This document shows, one piece after another, positions 6,089-14,218 of a stretch of 20,921 nt of DNA (position 1 is its first letter; each line of letters starts with the position of its first letter). The notes beneath the pieces are model-generated. The model worked only from the letters and a program-made list of their open reading frames with translations. It searched no databases and had not been told where the DNA came from. Origin of the DNA: Halovenus sp. (lineage in GTDB: Archaea; Halobacteriota; Halobacteria; Halobacteriales; Haloarculaceae); the NCBI GenBank assembly GCA_003551945.1, contig PUNZ01000012.1, positions 1 to 20,921 on the forward strand, read 5' to 3'. The position numbers were made by a program, and so were the translations under genes.

Positions 6089-7552
6089 ATGAGCGATTGG
6101 ACCGAGAAATATCGGCCCGCGTCGCTGTCCGCACTGCGGGGCAACGACAAGGCCTGCAACAAATTGCGCGAGTGGGCTAAGACCTGGGAGGACCACCGCG
6201 AAGCAGTAATTATCTACGGACCGCCTGGTATCGGCAAGACCTCAGCCGCCCATGCACTGGCAAGCGATTTTGGCTGGCCGACAATCGAATTGAATGCCTC
6301 AGATTCGCGCACCAAAGATGTTATCGAGCGCGTTGCTGGTGAGGCTGCAAAAAGCGGGACGCTCACCGGTGGCGGTGACGGAAAGCGTCTTGTCATCATG
6401 GACGAAGCCGATAACATCCATGGGAACGCCGACCGGGGCGGGACGCGAGCGACCACCGCACTGGTGAAAGAAGCGAATCAGCCGATGATTCTCATCGCAA
6501 ACGAGTTCTATGATATGTCACAGGGACTGCGCGGGGCCTGCCGCGACATTGAATTTCGGAGCGTCTCGAAGCGCTCTATCGTTCCGGTCCTGCGGGATAT
6601 CTGTCGGAAAGAAGGAATCGAATTCGACAGCGACGCACTCCAGAAAATTGCGGAGATGAACAGCGGCGACCTTCGCGGTGCGGTTAACGACTTACAGGCG
6701 CTTGCAGAAGGACGAGACCATCTCAAAGCGGACGACGTTGTGACTGGGGAGCGAGATGCAACGCGCGGAATATTCGAGTATCTCGACACGGTCATCAAAA
6801 ACGCGGGTCCGGAGGAGGCACTCAAAGCAAGCTATGAGGTCGATGAGACACCCGATGACCTCATCAACTGGATTGAGGACAACATGCCGAAAGACTACAA
6901 GGGGGCAGAATTGGCTGTTGCCTACCAGTTTCTCTCGAACGCAGACCGCTGGCTTGGACGCGTGCGCGCCACGCAGAATTACTCCTACTGGCGGTACGCC
7001 GGCGATAACATGACTGCAGGTGTTGCGGCTGCTCGACGCGAACCAAAAGGTGGGTGGACCCGGTATGGCCCACCGAGTTACTGGTCGAAGCTCGGCCGGT
7101 CACGCGGAAAGCGAGAGACACGTGATTACATTGCCAGAGAGATTGCGGAAACAAACGGCGTAAGCATGGCGACTGCTCGCAAGGAGATTATCCCACATCT
7201 GCGGGTGATGACACACCACTGTAAGAACCGAGAGCTCACCGTTGCGATGGCGGCCCAATACGACCTTGAGCCAAAACACGTCTCGTTTATTACTGGCAGT
7301 GGGAAGGACACGAACAAGGTCCAATCAATTGTTGAGGACGCACAGACGCTGCGCGAGGAGAAGGCCGTTGCGGCGTCACAGGGGGCGTTCGAGCCGGGAG
7401 AGTCAACGGAAACAAAGGATGTAACAGAAGACACCGAGAAAGAAGAAACAGACAGCGAACCCGAAGACGCAGACAATGCTGAAGAACCAACAGAACCGGA
7501 GCGTGACAGTGCAGAGGAGAACCAGCAAGCCGGCCTCTCTGACTTTTTCTAA
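6089..7552 (+). CDS. rfcL: Replication factor C large subunit (clamp loader ATPase)
   Basis: RfcL works with RfcS to load the PCNA sliding clamp onto primed DNA during replication. The 487-aa protein begins with the RFC-box region (EKYRP). It then has Walker A GPPGIGKT at 44-51, the ELNASD segment at 67-72, and Walker B MDEAD at 104-108. The AAA+ lid and a helical collar domain follow. Residues from about 425 to 478 are an acidic Glu/Asp/Thr-rich linker. The last eight residues are a PIP box, QAGLSDFF, which docks onto PCNA. Length and domain order are as in other euryarchaeal RfcL proteins, and no intein is present. No strong AT box was seen at leaderless spacing, only a weak one near 6062, so cotranscription with taw1 is plausible. 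Confidence 0.96.
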   Translation: MSDWTEKYRPASLSALRGNDKACNKLREWAKTWEDHREAVIIYGPPGIGKTSAAHALASDFGWPTIELNASDSRTKDVIERVAGEAAKSGTLTGGGDGKRLVIMDEADNIHGNADRGGTRATTALVKEANQPMILIANEFYDMSQGLRGACRDIEFRSVSKRSIVPVLRDICRKEGIEFDSDALQKIAEMNSGDLRGAVNDLQALAEGRDHLKADDVVTGERDATRGIFEYLDTVIKNAGPEEALKASYEVDETPDDLINWIEDNMPKDYKGAELAVAYQFLSNADRWLGRVRATQNYSYWRYAGDNMTAGVAAARREPKGGWTRYGPPSYWSKLGRSRGKRETRDYIAREIAETNGVSMATARKEIIPHLRVMTHHCKNRELTVAMAAQYDLEPKHVSFITGSGKDTNKVQSIVEDAQTLREEKAVAASQGAFEPGESTETKDVTEDTEKEETDSEPEDADNAEEPTEPERDSAEENQQAGLSDFF

Positions 7553-7631
7553 CACGTTGTCGGACTACGGTTGTTGTGCTCCGTAGCAAGAGAACAAGCA
7601 AATACGAAACAAAACCGTCGCTGAAGAGTTC

Positions 7632-7638
7632 AAAAAAA
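7632..7638 (-). terminator. Oligo-U terminator of the cox operon
   Basis: Seven consecutive A on the plus strand give seven T on the minus strand, about 30 nt past the stop codon of coxD. Oligo-T tracts without a required hairpin are the usual archaeal termination signal. Confidence 0.5.
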
Positions 7639-7667
7639 GCTGAGGTGAAAATCAGTCGTTTCGGGGC

Positions 7668-7934
7668 TTACGTCATCGAGTAGGCAGCCCCGGCAGTCAG
7701 TGCAATGACGCCGAGAACGCCTGCCATCGCGATATACGTGATGGCCCGGGGTTCTTCAAGCATATGCATATACCAGCCAGCGACAGCCAGCGTTTTGATG
7801 GTTGAGAGTCCCATGACGATGCCGAACGTGAGCCAGTAGGCCTCTTCGATGAGGACGATCTCAAGCGTGAACTGCACCGTTGTGATTGCGGCCAATGCGA
7901 CGAAGATTATCGTGTAGAGTTTTACTGATGCCAT
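7668..7934 (-). CDS. coxD: Cytochrome c oxidase subunit IV-like small membrane protein
   Basis: This 88-aa protein has three predicted transmembrane helices (about residues 5-27, 34-55 and 64-86). The central motif STIKTLAVAGWYMHMLEEPR is typical of the prokaryotic COX4/CyoD family, whose conserved Lys and MH(L/M) sit in the second helix. These subunits help assemble or stabilise the haem-copper oxidase core in the cytoplasmic membrane. It is the last gene of the coxB-coxAC-coxD operon and lies 11 nt behind coxAC. A GAGGTGA Shine-Dalgarno-like sequence overlapping the coxAC stop codon supports this ATG. A T7 tract on the minus strand about 30 nt downstream probably ends the transcript. Confidence 0.82.
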   Translation of the reverse strand: MASVKLYTIIFVALAAITTVQFTLEIVLIEEAYWLTFGIVMGLSTIKTLAVAGWYMHMLEEPRAITYIAMAGVLGVIALTAGAAYSMT

Positions 7935-7940
7935 ATGTGT

Positions 7941-7947
7941 TCACCTC
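7941..7947 (-). promoter_or_regulatory. Ribosome-binding site of coxD overlapping the coxAC stop
   Basis: On the minus strand GAGGTGA shares bases with the coxAC stop TGA and sits 6 nt before the coxD ATG. It indicates reinitiation or coupled translation inside the operon, in contrast to the apparently leaderless first genes elsewhere in the window. Confidence 0.55.
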
Positions 7948-10564
7948 AGAGGATGTAGAACAGCGGGAATAGGAACAGCCACACGATATCGACAAAGTGC
8001 CAGTAAAGGCCGAAGTACTCGACCGTGTGGGCATCTTCGTCGTCCGACCAGTAGGCTCCCGTGTACGCCCTCGCGATGAGGAACAACAGGATGAGCATCC
8101 CGACGATAACGTGTGCTGCGTGCAGCCCCGTCGTCAGGTAATACGTCGAGCCCATGATGTCGGAGGTGTGTGTCCAGCCCTGATTGATGTACAGTTCGTT
8201 CCACTCGTAGGCCTTGTTCACCAGGAACACTGCCGCTCCTGCGAAGGTGAGTGAGAGGAACGCGAGCGTCTTGCGTCGACTACCCCGCTTTGCGTAGACG
8301 TACGCAAGGACGATTGTGAAACTGCTGGCGAGCAGGACGTAGGTGTTGACCAATCCTGGCCAGACAGCTTTATCCGTGTATCCTGCTGCAGGCCACCAGT
8401 CGGTCCAGCCGAACTGGAAGCGGATGAATATCATTGAGCCGATGAGCGCACCGAACAGGATGATGTCTGAGCCAAGGAACGTCCACATCCCCAGTTTGGT
8501 GTTCGTCACGTTCTCGAACGGCCAGGCTTCGGTGAGTTCGGGCTCCGGCACGTTGAACTTCTCGTAGCCGATTCCTGCGAACGTGTAGGCACCGAGGACA
8601 GCACCAACGAGCGTCAGATAGAACGTGTTGTTTGCGCCTGCAAAGCCATCAACGAGGCCGTGGTGGAAGTGGAATCCTCCCAAAAGCGCAAGCAAGAACG
8701 GAACGGAAAGTACGACATACAGGTCGTGAATCCGTGCGCGCCCATCCTGGCGAGCACCTTCAATGCCGAGGAACGCCACAAAGAATGGCAGGGCGAAGGC
8801 AAATGGCCAGAGGACATAGGAGGCGGGTATGCCACCGATACCGACAGCCACAAGCAAACCAGAAAGGCTGACCAGAAGCGGCCACCAGCTTGCGTGGTCC
8901 ATATGGACATCGTGTCCCGTGCTGGCATGGGCAACGCCGCCGTCTGTCGCAGCGTGTCCATCCTCAACACCACCATCCGTGGCAGGGTCGCTCACGAAGT
9001 CCAGTTTTCCGGACGCAAAGCTTGGACGGCCCGGGAAGTTACCTTCCGGTGGCGGTGACTCGATAGCCCACTCCGCAGAGCCGGTGTAGGCCCACGGGCT
9101 GGAATCAACCGTTCTATCGCTGTAGAGGCTCCGGAAGAGGTTATAGAACATTATCAAGAAGGATGCAGCGAACAGGAACGCACCTGCCGTCGCAACCTGG
9201 TGCCAGAGGGTGAATCCTTCCGGGAACTCGAAGACACGGCGTGGCGTTTCCCAGACAAGGAACATCGGGAAGTACAGCATGTTAAACCCGATGAAGGCGA
9301 AGACGAAGTGGACTTTCCCAAGGAACTCGTTGTACATTTTCCCCGTGATTTTTGGGTACCAGTAGTACAGTCCACCTATTAACGCGACCGCCCCTGACGC
9401 CATCACATAGTGGAAGTGTGCAACAACCCAGTAACTGCCACGGAACTGGTAGTCAAGTGCAACAGCTCCGAGGAAGACACCGGTAATTCCACCAAGGATG
9501 AAGATTAACAGCGCACCGAGTGCGAAGAGGAACGGTGTTTTCCAGCGAATCCGACCTTTAATCATCGTGTAGATGAGCGCGAAGACCATCAGGTCGAACG
9601 GCAAGGAGATACCGACCGTCGTCACCATGAAGATGGTCTTGATTGGCAGGTTGATACTCGTCAGGAACATGTGGTGCATCCAGACGATGAAACTCTGTAC
9701 TGCAACGAGTGCCATCGCGATAATGAACCACTTGCGACCGACCAGTCGGCGGCCGGAGAACGTCTGGATGATTTCAGCCATCGCACCGAGCGCTGGGAAG
9801 AACACAATGTACACTTCCGGATGACCAAAGAACCAAAACAGGTGTGCCCAGAGCATCGAGCCACCGTGTTCGTCAGTGAAATACTGCGTCGCGAGCAGGT
9901 GGTCAGAGCTAAGCAGAATTGTTGCAGCGAGGAGTGCTGCGAACGCGAACAGCATCATCCAGACCGTCAGGAGAATGGACATGCTGAACAGCGGAATATC
10001 ACGCATTCGCAATCCTTCTGCACGCATTCGATAGATGGTTGTGAGGAAGTTAACAGACCCAAGCGTCACCGAGGTCACGAAGAGAACGAGCCCAATGACG
10101 GCCGTGGTCTCACCCATCTCCGCGACACGCGGCACGAACGCCGGCACATTCAACGGTGCATAAAGCGTCCAGCCACCCTCGTGGGTTCCGCCCTGGAAAA
10201 ACGACGCAATGAGCGCAAGTCCCGAAAACAGATAGAGCCAGTAACTCATCGCGTTCAGTCGTGGGAACGCAAGGTCTTTGGCCCCAATCTGGAGGGGGAC
10301 AAGATAGTTTGCAAACGCAAACGCAAACGGCGAAAGGAACCAAAAGACCATCAACAGCCCGTGCGCTGTCACAACTTGGTTATACTCTGCGCCGCCGAGA
10401 ATAGTGCCACCGGATTCAAGCATCTGCAACCGGATGAGCAGTGCGAGCACACCCGCAACGACAAGGAAGAAAATCGACGTGATGAGATACAAAATCCCGA
10501 TATCCTTGTGATTCGTTGTGACAAGCCAGCGTTTGACCGAGGAGCGTGGTGGAAGGTCAGCCAT
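7946..10564 (-). CDS. coxAC: Haem-copper oxidase subunit I-III fusion (CoxA-CoxC)
   Basis: This 872-aa polytopic membrane protein is the catalytic core of an A-type terminal oxidase reducing O2 to water with proton pumping. Subunit I occupies about residues 1-500. It has H68 (low-spin haem), the GHPEVY motif with CuB ligand H248 and Tyr252, CuB ligands H297/H298, and HFHY with H383 (high-spin haem) and H385 (low-spin haem). The Glu in GHPEVY marks the A1-type D-channel. A soluble linker follows, His-rich at 537-557. Then come about four extra helices, and a subunit III domain from about residue 680 (WPFENVTN, GLHAAHVIVG, YWHFVDIVW). Its ATG shares one base with the coxB stop (TAATG), indicating coupled translation. 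Fusions of I and III are known in haloarchaea. Identification is secure; the electron donor (cytochrome c or halocyanin) is not shown by sequence. Confidence 0.95.
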   Translation of the reverse strand: MADLPPRSSVKRWLVTTNHKDIGILYLITSIFFLVVAGVLALLIRLQMLESGGTILGGAEYNQVVTAHGLLMVFWFLSPFAFAFANYLVPLQIGAKDLAFPRLNAMSYWLYLFSGLALIASFFQGGTHEGGWTLYAPLNVPAFVPRVAEMGETTAVIGLVLFVTSVTLGSVNFLTTIYRMRAEGLRMRDIPLFSMSILLTVWMMLFAFAALLAATILLSSDHLLATQYFTDEHGGSMLWAHLFWFFGHPEVYIVFFPALGAMAEIIQTFSGRRLVGRKWFIIAMALVAVQSFIVWMHHMFLTSINLPIKTIFMVTTVGISLPFDLMVFALIYTMIKGRIRWKTPFLFALGALLIFILGGITGVFLGAVALDYQFRGSYWVVAHFHYVMASGAVALIGGLYYWYPKITGKMYNEFLGKVHFVFAFIGFNMLYFPMFLVWETPRRVFEFPEGFTLWHQVATAGAFLFAASFLIMFYNLFRSLYSDRTVDSSPWAYTGSAEWAIESPPPEGNFPGRPSFASGKLDFVSDPATDGGVEDGHAATDGGVAHASTGHDVHMDHASWWPLLVSLSGLLVAVGIGGIPASYVLWPFAFALPFFVAFLGIEGARQDGRARIHDLYVVLSVPFLLALLGGFHFHHGLVDGFAGANNTFYLTLVGAVLGAYTFAGIGYEKFNVPEPELTEAWPFENVTNTKLGMWTFLGSDIILFGALIGSMIFIRFQFGWTDWWPAAGYTDKAVWPGLVNTYVLLASSFTIVLAYVYAKRGSRRKTLAFLSLTFAGAAVFLVNKAYEWNELYINQGWTHTSDIMGSTYYLTTGLHAAHVIVGMLILLFLIARAYTGAYWSDDEDAHTVEYFGLYWHFVDIVWLFLFPLFYIL

Positions 10565-11406
10565 TAGTTATCCCCCTCCGCAGGACTGTTGAGCCAGTTG
10601 TCAAGCTCTTCATCGTCCATACACTCTTCATCTTCACACCAGTCTTGGAACTCATCCTGTTCCATGACGACGACGCCATCATCAAAGTTCATCGATGAGT
10701 GACCGGCACCACAGAGTTCCTGACACTGCACGCGGTATTCACCTGGGTCACTTTCTTGCACCCACGTCTGTGTGTACTGTCCTGGAATTGCGTCAGCGCC
10801 AGCGGAGAGATCCTGGGAGTGCCACGTATGCCAGACCTCTCCGTCACCTTCCCCGGGTGTCCCACACTCCCCGGGGTGACACGCAGTGACGTTCAGTTCC
10901 ACAGGTTTGTCAGCCGGAATAAACAGTTGGCTTGTCGTCTCACCAGACGGATAGGTATACTCGTAATCGTACTGGTTCGCATCAACGCCGATTTCGATTG
11001 CGTCCTCGGGCGTATCTTCGATATACAACAGATTCCAGTAGGCGAAGATAATCAGCCCAACAACGATGAGGGCGCTAATGGCAAACGACAGGAAGAGTTT
11101 TTTTCCACCGCCTTTGCCAACACCGCTTGGTATCTCCCCGAGCTGTGGTCGGGCGACCGATTCAGTCTCATCCTCGTCCGCAAACGTCGACGTGTCAATA
11201 TCGTACTGTCCTTCAGCAGGCGTATCATCAATCTTGTATTTGTACGCGCTATGAAGGATATACGCGACGACGACTACACCGACAATAGTCCCCATCACAA
11301 GAAACGCAGTCAACAGGTCATTGAAGACATCTGTTGGGTCTCTTGAGACCTGGGCGACTGTCGGGTCGCCGGACAGGATGTTTAGTATGACTCTAGAACC
11401 CAGCAT
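10564..11406 (-). CDS. coxB: Cytochrome c oxidase subunit II with CuA site
   Basis: This 280-aa subunit receives electrons from a soluble or membrane-bound donor and passes them to CoxA. Two N-terminal transmembrane helices (about 29-52 and 103-125) flank an acidic loop. An extracellular cupredoxin domain follows. Its CuA motif C228-x-E230-x-C232-G-A-G-H236-S-S-M239 is complete, and a further His ligand lies in the upstream VWHTWHSQDL segment. The protein has four extra cysteines: two in CHPGEC before the CuA His and two in the acidic tail (CEDEEC). They may form disulfides. There is no obvious signal peptide beyond the first helix. An in-frame stop lies 10 codons upstream with no alternative start between, so the ATG at 11406 is firm. 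It is the first gene of the cox operon. Confidence 0.94.
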   Translation of the reverse strand: MLGSRVILNILSGDPTVAQVSRDPTDVFNDLLTAFLVMGTIVGVVVVAYILHSAYKYKIDDTPAEGQYDIDTSTFADEDETESVARPQLGEIPSGVGKGGGKKLFLSFAISALIVVGLIIFAYWNLLYIEDTPEDAIEIGVDANQYDYEYTYPSGETTSQLFIPADKPVELNVTACHPGECGTPGEGDGEVWHTWHSQDLSAGADAIPGQYTQTWVQESDPGEYRVQCQELCGAGHSSMNFDDGVVVMEQDEFQDWCEDEECMDDEELDNWLNSPAEGDN

Positions 11407-11421
11407 TCTTGTGGGGGTTGC

Positions 11422-11451
11422 GGGTACCCGATATTAGGTATTTCGGTACCC
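11422..11451. repeat. Imperfect inverted repeat around the proximal cox promoter box
   Basis: GGGTACCCGA at 11422-11431 pairs with TCGGTACCC at 11443-11451, with one unpaired base. The spacer includes TAATAT (minus strand), which lies about 27 nt before the coxB ATG. Both arms contain the palindrome GGTACC. This could be an operator or, if transcription starts further upstream, a hairpin in the coxB leader. Confidence 0.45.
11430..11436 (-). promoter_or_regulatory. Putative proximal TATA box of coxB
   Basis: TAATATC on the minus strand is centred 27 nt before the coxB ATG, the position expected for a leaderless start. It competes with the stronger-looking distal box at 11472-11478 as the operon promoter. 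Confidence 0.35.
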
Positions 11452-11466
11452 CTCGATATAGAGGGG
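11449..11466. repeat. Perfect 6-bp stem-loop in the cox promoter region
   Basis: CCCCTCGATATAGAGGGG has perfectly complementary 6-bp GC-rich arms around a GATATA loop. It lies immediately downstream (minus strand) of the distal TATA box at 11472-11478, about where that box would place the transcription start. An operator dyad is the simplest reading. Confidence 0.5.
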
Positions 11467-11471
11467 AAAGG

Positions 11472-11478
11472 TATAAAA
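11472..11478 (-). promoter_or_regulatory. Distal TATA box of the cox operon
   Basis: Minus-strand TTTTATA preceded by GAAAC is the clearest archaeal BRE/TATA match in the window. It is about 69 nt before the coxB ATG, so transcription from it would give a leader of roughly 40 nt. That is unlike the apparently leaderless neighbours. The remaining DNA up to the terminator at 11612 shows no gene. Confidence 0.6.
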
Positions 11479-11611
11479 GTTTCAAATAAAATAACGGGTT
11501 TTTAAGTTAGATAGCGACAATACTGTTGTCTTGATTGGAAGTTGCGAGAGATAGTCAGTTAGCCTGTCTTGAACGGGCGGTGAAAACTGGTGCAATCCTG
11601 AAATAAGCTTT

Positions 11612-11618
11612 AAAAAAA
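11612..11618 (-). terminator. Oligo-U terminator after the small membrane-protein gene
   Basis: Seven A on the plus strand (T7 on the minus strand) lie about 50 nt after the stop codon of the gene at 11669-12061. The tract separates that transcript from the cox operon promoter. Confidence 0.5.
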
Positions 11619-11668
11619 GGAATTACGGTAATCACCGACAGTCAGGCGCACGGAAAACAGCTTGAAAA

Positions 11669-12061
11669 TTAGGCCGGTGACGTATAGCGGTCGACAACGC
11701 CGATGAGCGCGAGAATGACGAGCGTAATACCGACGCCGCCGGCGAGCCCACCAGCAATCTGCAATTCAGCGAGTTCCCCCGAACTCCGGAGGAGTTCAGC
11801 GACAACCGCGATGAGCAAAACCGTCCCAAATATGGTTCCTGCCCAAGCAACCGCGTGGGAATGAGGGTGCCCTGCTCGAACGCTGAACAGATATGTCCCA
11901 ATAGTCGCCCCGGCCGCAACGAGGCCGCCACCGAGTCCGAGTAGTAGTTCTTCTGTGCCACCACCGATAGCGAGAATCGCTCCCGCTGCCGAAACAGTTG
12001 CGAGGACGGCAAACACTGCGATCAGAATTTTGCCGTTGCGCAAGAACGCTGGAACTTCCAT
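11669..12061 (-). CDS. Small four-helix membrane protein of unknown function
   Basis: This 130-aa protein has about four transmembrane helices rich in Gly, Ala, Val and Leu, and a short RAGHPHSHA segment between helices 2 and 3. I do not recognise the family. The frame is open to a GTG at 12076 (135 aa). I chose the ATG at 12061 because the TTATTAT box at about 12093-12099 would start transcription near 12070. The GTG cannot be excluded. It lies upstream of the cox operon on the same strand but is separated by a T7 tract and the cox promoter, so it is not part of that operon. The adjacent His residues could bind metal, but nothing else supports that. Confidence 0.7.
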   Translation of the reverse strand: MEVPAFLRNGKILIAVFAVLATVSAAGAILAIGGGTEELLLGLGGGLVAAGATIGTYLFSVRAGHPHSHAVAWAGTIFGTVLLIAVVAELLRSSGELAELQIAGGLAGGVGITLVILALIGVVDRYTSPA

Positions 12062-12180
12062 GGATAGCTCTGACACAGCGTTTCGCCTCAGCCATAATAA
12101 CCGTTTACACTCAAGTCAGTCCGAACGGTCTAACAAACAGGCGCAGTGTGACAGCTAATGTTGGAAGGGGGAAACAGCTC

Positions 12181-14136
12181 TTAATCGTGCGGTTCAGTGT
12201 AAGCAGCGCGCTTTGTTGCACGGCGGATGAACTCCTCAGGGAGTTGGTCAATCTCTCCGGCCTGAACACCCCAGAGATGGGCATACAAGCCTTCACGCGC
12301 GAGAAGGTCATCATGCGTCCCAAGTTCAACAATCTGGCCATCTTCGAGCACGACAATCTGGTCGGCGTCTTTGATTGTCGACAGTCGGTGAGCAATCGCA
12401 AACGTCGTCCGGTTTGCAGTGAGCCTGTCAAGCGAGCGCTGAATCAGCATCTCTGTTTCCGTATCGACATCCGAGGTCGCTTCGTCGAGAATGAGGATAT
12501 CTGGGTCACGCAAGATAGCTCGTGCAATGCAGAGACGTTGGCGCTGGCCGCCGGACAGTTTGACACCGCGCTCGCCGACCATCGTCTCATACCCGTCAGG
12601 GAGGTTCTGAATAAACTCGTGGGCCTCAGCCGCTTTCGCCGCTTCGATAACAGCCTCATCCGACAGTTCCTCGCCGGTTGAATCGAAGGTTCCGTAGGCG
12701 ATATTCTCACGAACAGTCCCGTAAAACAGGTAGGACTCCTGTCCGACATAGCCAATGTGCTGGCGAAGGCTTGGGAGATTTACGTCTCGCACATCCTGTC
12801 CATCGATGCGGACGGCACCCTCATCAACATCATACAACCGAAGCAACAGTTTGAGAACCGTTGATTTGCCAGCACCCGTTGGGCCGACAAGTGCAAGCGT
12901 CTCCCCACCCTCCACGGTAAAGTCGACGCCTTCGATAATCATCTCATCGTCGTATCCGAAGCTTACCTCGTCGTATTCGACCTGGCCGTCGGTAACGACA
13001 AGGTCGTCTGTCGTATCATCCCGGTCGATACGACCTTCCTCGTCCATCAGACCGAACACTCGCTCGGCGGATGCTGCCGCGCGCTGGTACATATTGATAA
13101 TCTGTCCAAACTGTGCCATTGGCCACACCAACTGCTGTGTGTAGAGGATAAACGTCACGAACACACCAACAGAAAGAGTTCCCGTAAACGGCCCTGGGCC
13201 AGTGCCGCTGAATACCCAGTATCCGCCGACCAGAAACGTCAACACGAAGCCAATCCCGGAGATAAGTTGCAAACCGGGGAAAAACTTGATTCGAATCCAG
13301 ATAGCACCCCAGTTCGTGTTAAAATACTTCCGTGAAACATCGTCGACGCGACCAGATTCGAACGATTCGGTGTTGGAAGATTTAATCACCTGGATGCCAC
13401 CAAGGTTGTTTTCCAGCCGAGAGTTTACCTTACCAACGGATGAACGGACAGCGGCATATTTGGGCTGGATTTTCTTCACGAAAATATACGTAAAGACCGC
13501 AATCAAGGGGACAGGAGCCATCGCCACAAGTGCTAGTTGCGGATTCAACCAGAACAGCAAAAAGCCGATGCCGAGGACCATCACCACAAGCCGAAATGCG
13601 GAGTTGAGCCCATCGTTCAAAAACCGCTCCAACTGGTTGACGTCGTTCGACAGGACGGACATCATTTCGCCAGTCTGTTTGTCTGCGAAAAATTCCATAT
13701 CAAGCCGCTGCATCTTGTCATAGGTGGCCGTCCGAACATCGTGTTGGATATCCTGTGCGAACGAGTTGAACCCCCAGTTGCGCAGCCAGTGAAAGATTGC
13801 ACCGATGGCAAACGAAAGCCCAATCAACACCACAATCATAAAGAACTGGGACTCCTGTGTTGCAGGAATCCAGGACTGTGGAACCACCGTAAACGGAATC
13901 TGTTCAGCAAGCGCTTCGGCGCCGGCACCTTCGTTAAAGACAGCATCAATAGCGGCACCAAGGAGGAGAGCAGGAAGCAAATCGAGGATACGAGCAAAAA
14001 TACTGGCAATGATACCGACCGTTACCGCAAACCAATACGGCCGACCAAACTCGCGCAGCAAGCGTCGCATTGGGTCCTCGATGTTATCCCGTTGCTCCTC
14101 AAACGGGTCATCTTTTTCCCAGTCGACATTGGACAT
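12181..14136 (-). CDS. ABC half-exporter (MsbA/ABCB-like), membrane and ATPase domains fused
   Basis: This 651-aa protein would act as a homodimer, or as a heterodimer with another half-transporter, to export an unidentified substrate across the cytoplasmic membrane. The N-terminal ~340 residues form a six-helix type IV exporter domain with a cytoplasmic preface. The nucleotide-binding domain starts near residue 390. It has Walker A GPTGAGKST at 418-426, signature LSGGQ from 527, Walker B ILDEAT with E552, and the H-loop His583. All catalytic residues are intact. The C-terminus extends about 40 residues past the domain with a positively charged patch. No partner half-transporter is adjacent, so homodimerisation is the simpler reading. 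The region before the start shares a 12-mer with the metal ATPase promoter. Confidence 0.92.
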   Translation of the reverse strand: MSNVDWEKDDPFEEQRDNIEDPMRRLLREFGRPYWFAVTVGIIASIFARILDLLPALLLGAAIDAVFNEGAGAEALAEQIPFTVVPQSWIPATQESQFFMIVVLIGLSFAIGAIFHWLRNWGFNSFAQDIQHDVRTATYDKMQRLDMEFFADKQTGEMMSVLSNDVNQLERFLNDGLNSAFRLVVMVLGIGFLLFWLNPQLALVAMAPVPLIAVFTYIFVKKIQPKYAAVRSSVGKVNSRLENNLGGIQVIKSSNTESFESGRVDDVSRKYFNTNWGAIWIRIKFFPGLQLISGIGFVLTFLVGGYWVFSGTGPGPFTGTLSVGVFVTFILYTQQLVWPMAQFGQIINMYQRAAASAERVFGLMDEEGRIDRDDTTDDLVVTDGQVEYDEVSFGYDDEMIIEGVDFTVEGGETLALVGPTGAGKSTVLKLLLRLYDVDEGAVRIDGQDVRDVNLPSLRQHIGYVGQESYLFYGTVRENIAYGTFDSTGEELSDEAVIEAAKAAEAHEFIQNLPDGYETMVGERGVKLSGGQRQRLCIARAILRDPDILILDEATSDVDTETEMLIQRSLDRLTANRTTFAIAHRLSTIKDADQIVVLEDGQIVELGTHDDLLAREGLYAHLWGVQAGEIDQLPEEFIRRATKRAAYTEPHD

Positions 14137-14161
14137 GCATTCTCACAGTGGATACTGATAC

Positions 14162-14173
14162 ATAGGCGTTATT
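14162..14173 (-). promoter_or_regulatory. Promoter-region 12-mer upstream of the ABC exporter
   Basis: Minus-strand AATAACGCCTAT sits at about -37 to -26 from the ATG at 14136. It is identical in sequence and nearly identical in position to the element before the metal ATPase (4143-4154). An additional AT-rich box, TTAAAAA, lies further up near 14203-14209 and could be an alternative promoter giving a ~40-nt leader. Confidence 0.4.
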
Positions 14174-14218
14174 GTCTGAACGCGAATGTGTCAGAATTAT
14201 TGTTTTTAAGCGTGCCCT

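Noticed and set aside
7565..7586. Stem CTACGG/CCGTAG after rfcL as a terminator
   Set aside because: The stem is only 6 bp with a 10-nt loop and is not followed by a T-tract on either strand, so support is too weak.
10311..10331. Tandem GCAAAC repeats in coxAC
   Set aside because: They encode an alternating Phe-Ala run in a transmembrane helix; the repetition is explained by codon choice.
9671..10567. 298-codon open frame antisense to coxAC
   Set aside because: It lies wholly within a certain gene, its translation is Arg/His/Glu-rich with no family motif, and long antisense frames are common opposite haloarchaeal genes because of codon bias.
11479..11611. Hidden small gene or RNA between the cox promoter and the upstream terminator
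   Set aside because: No open frame with a credible start and no stable stem structure was seen; it appears to be plain AT-richer spacer.
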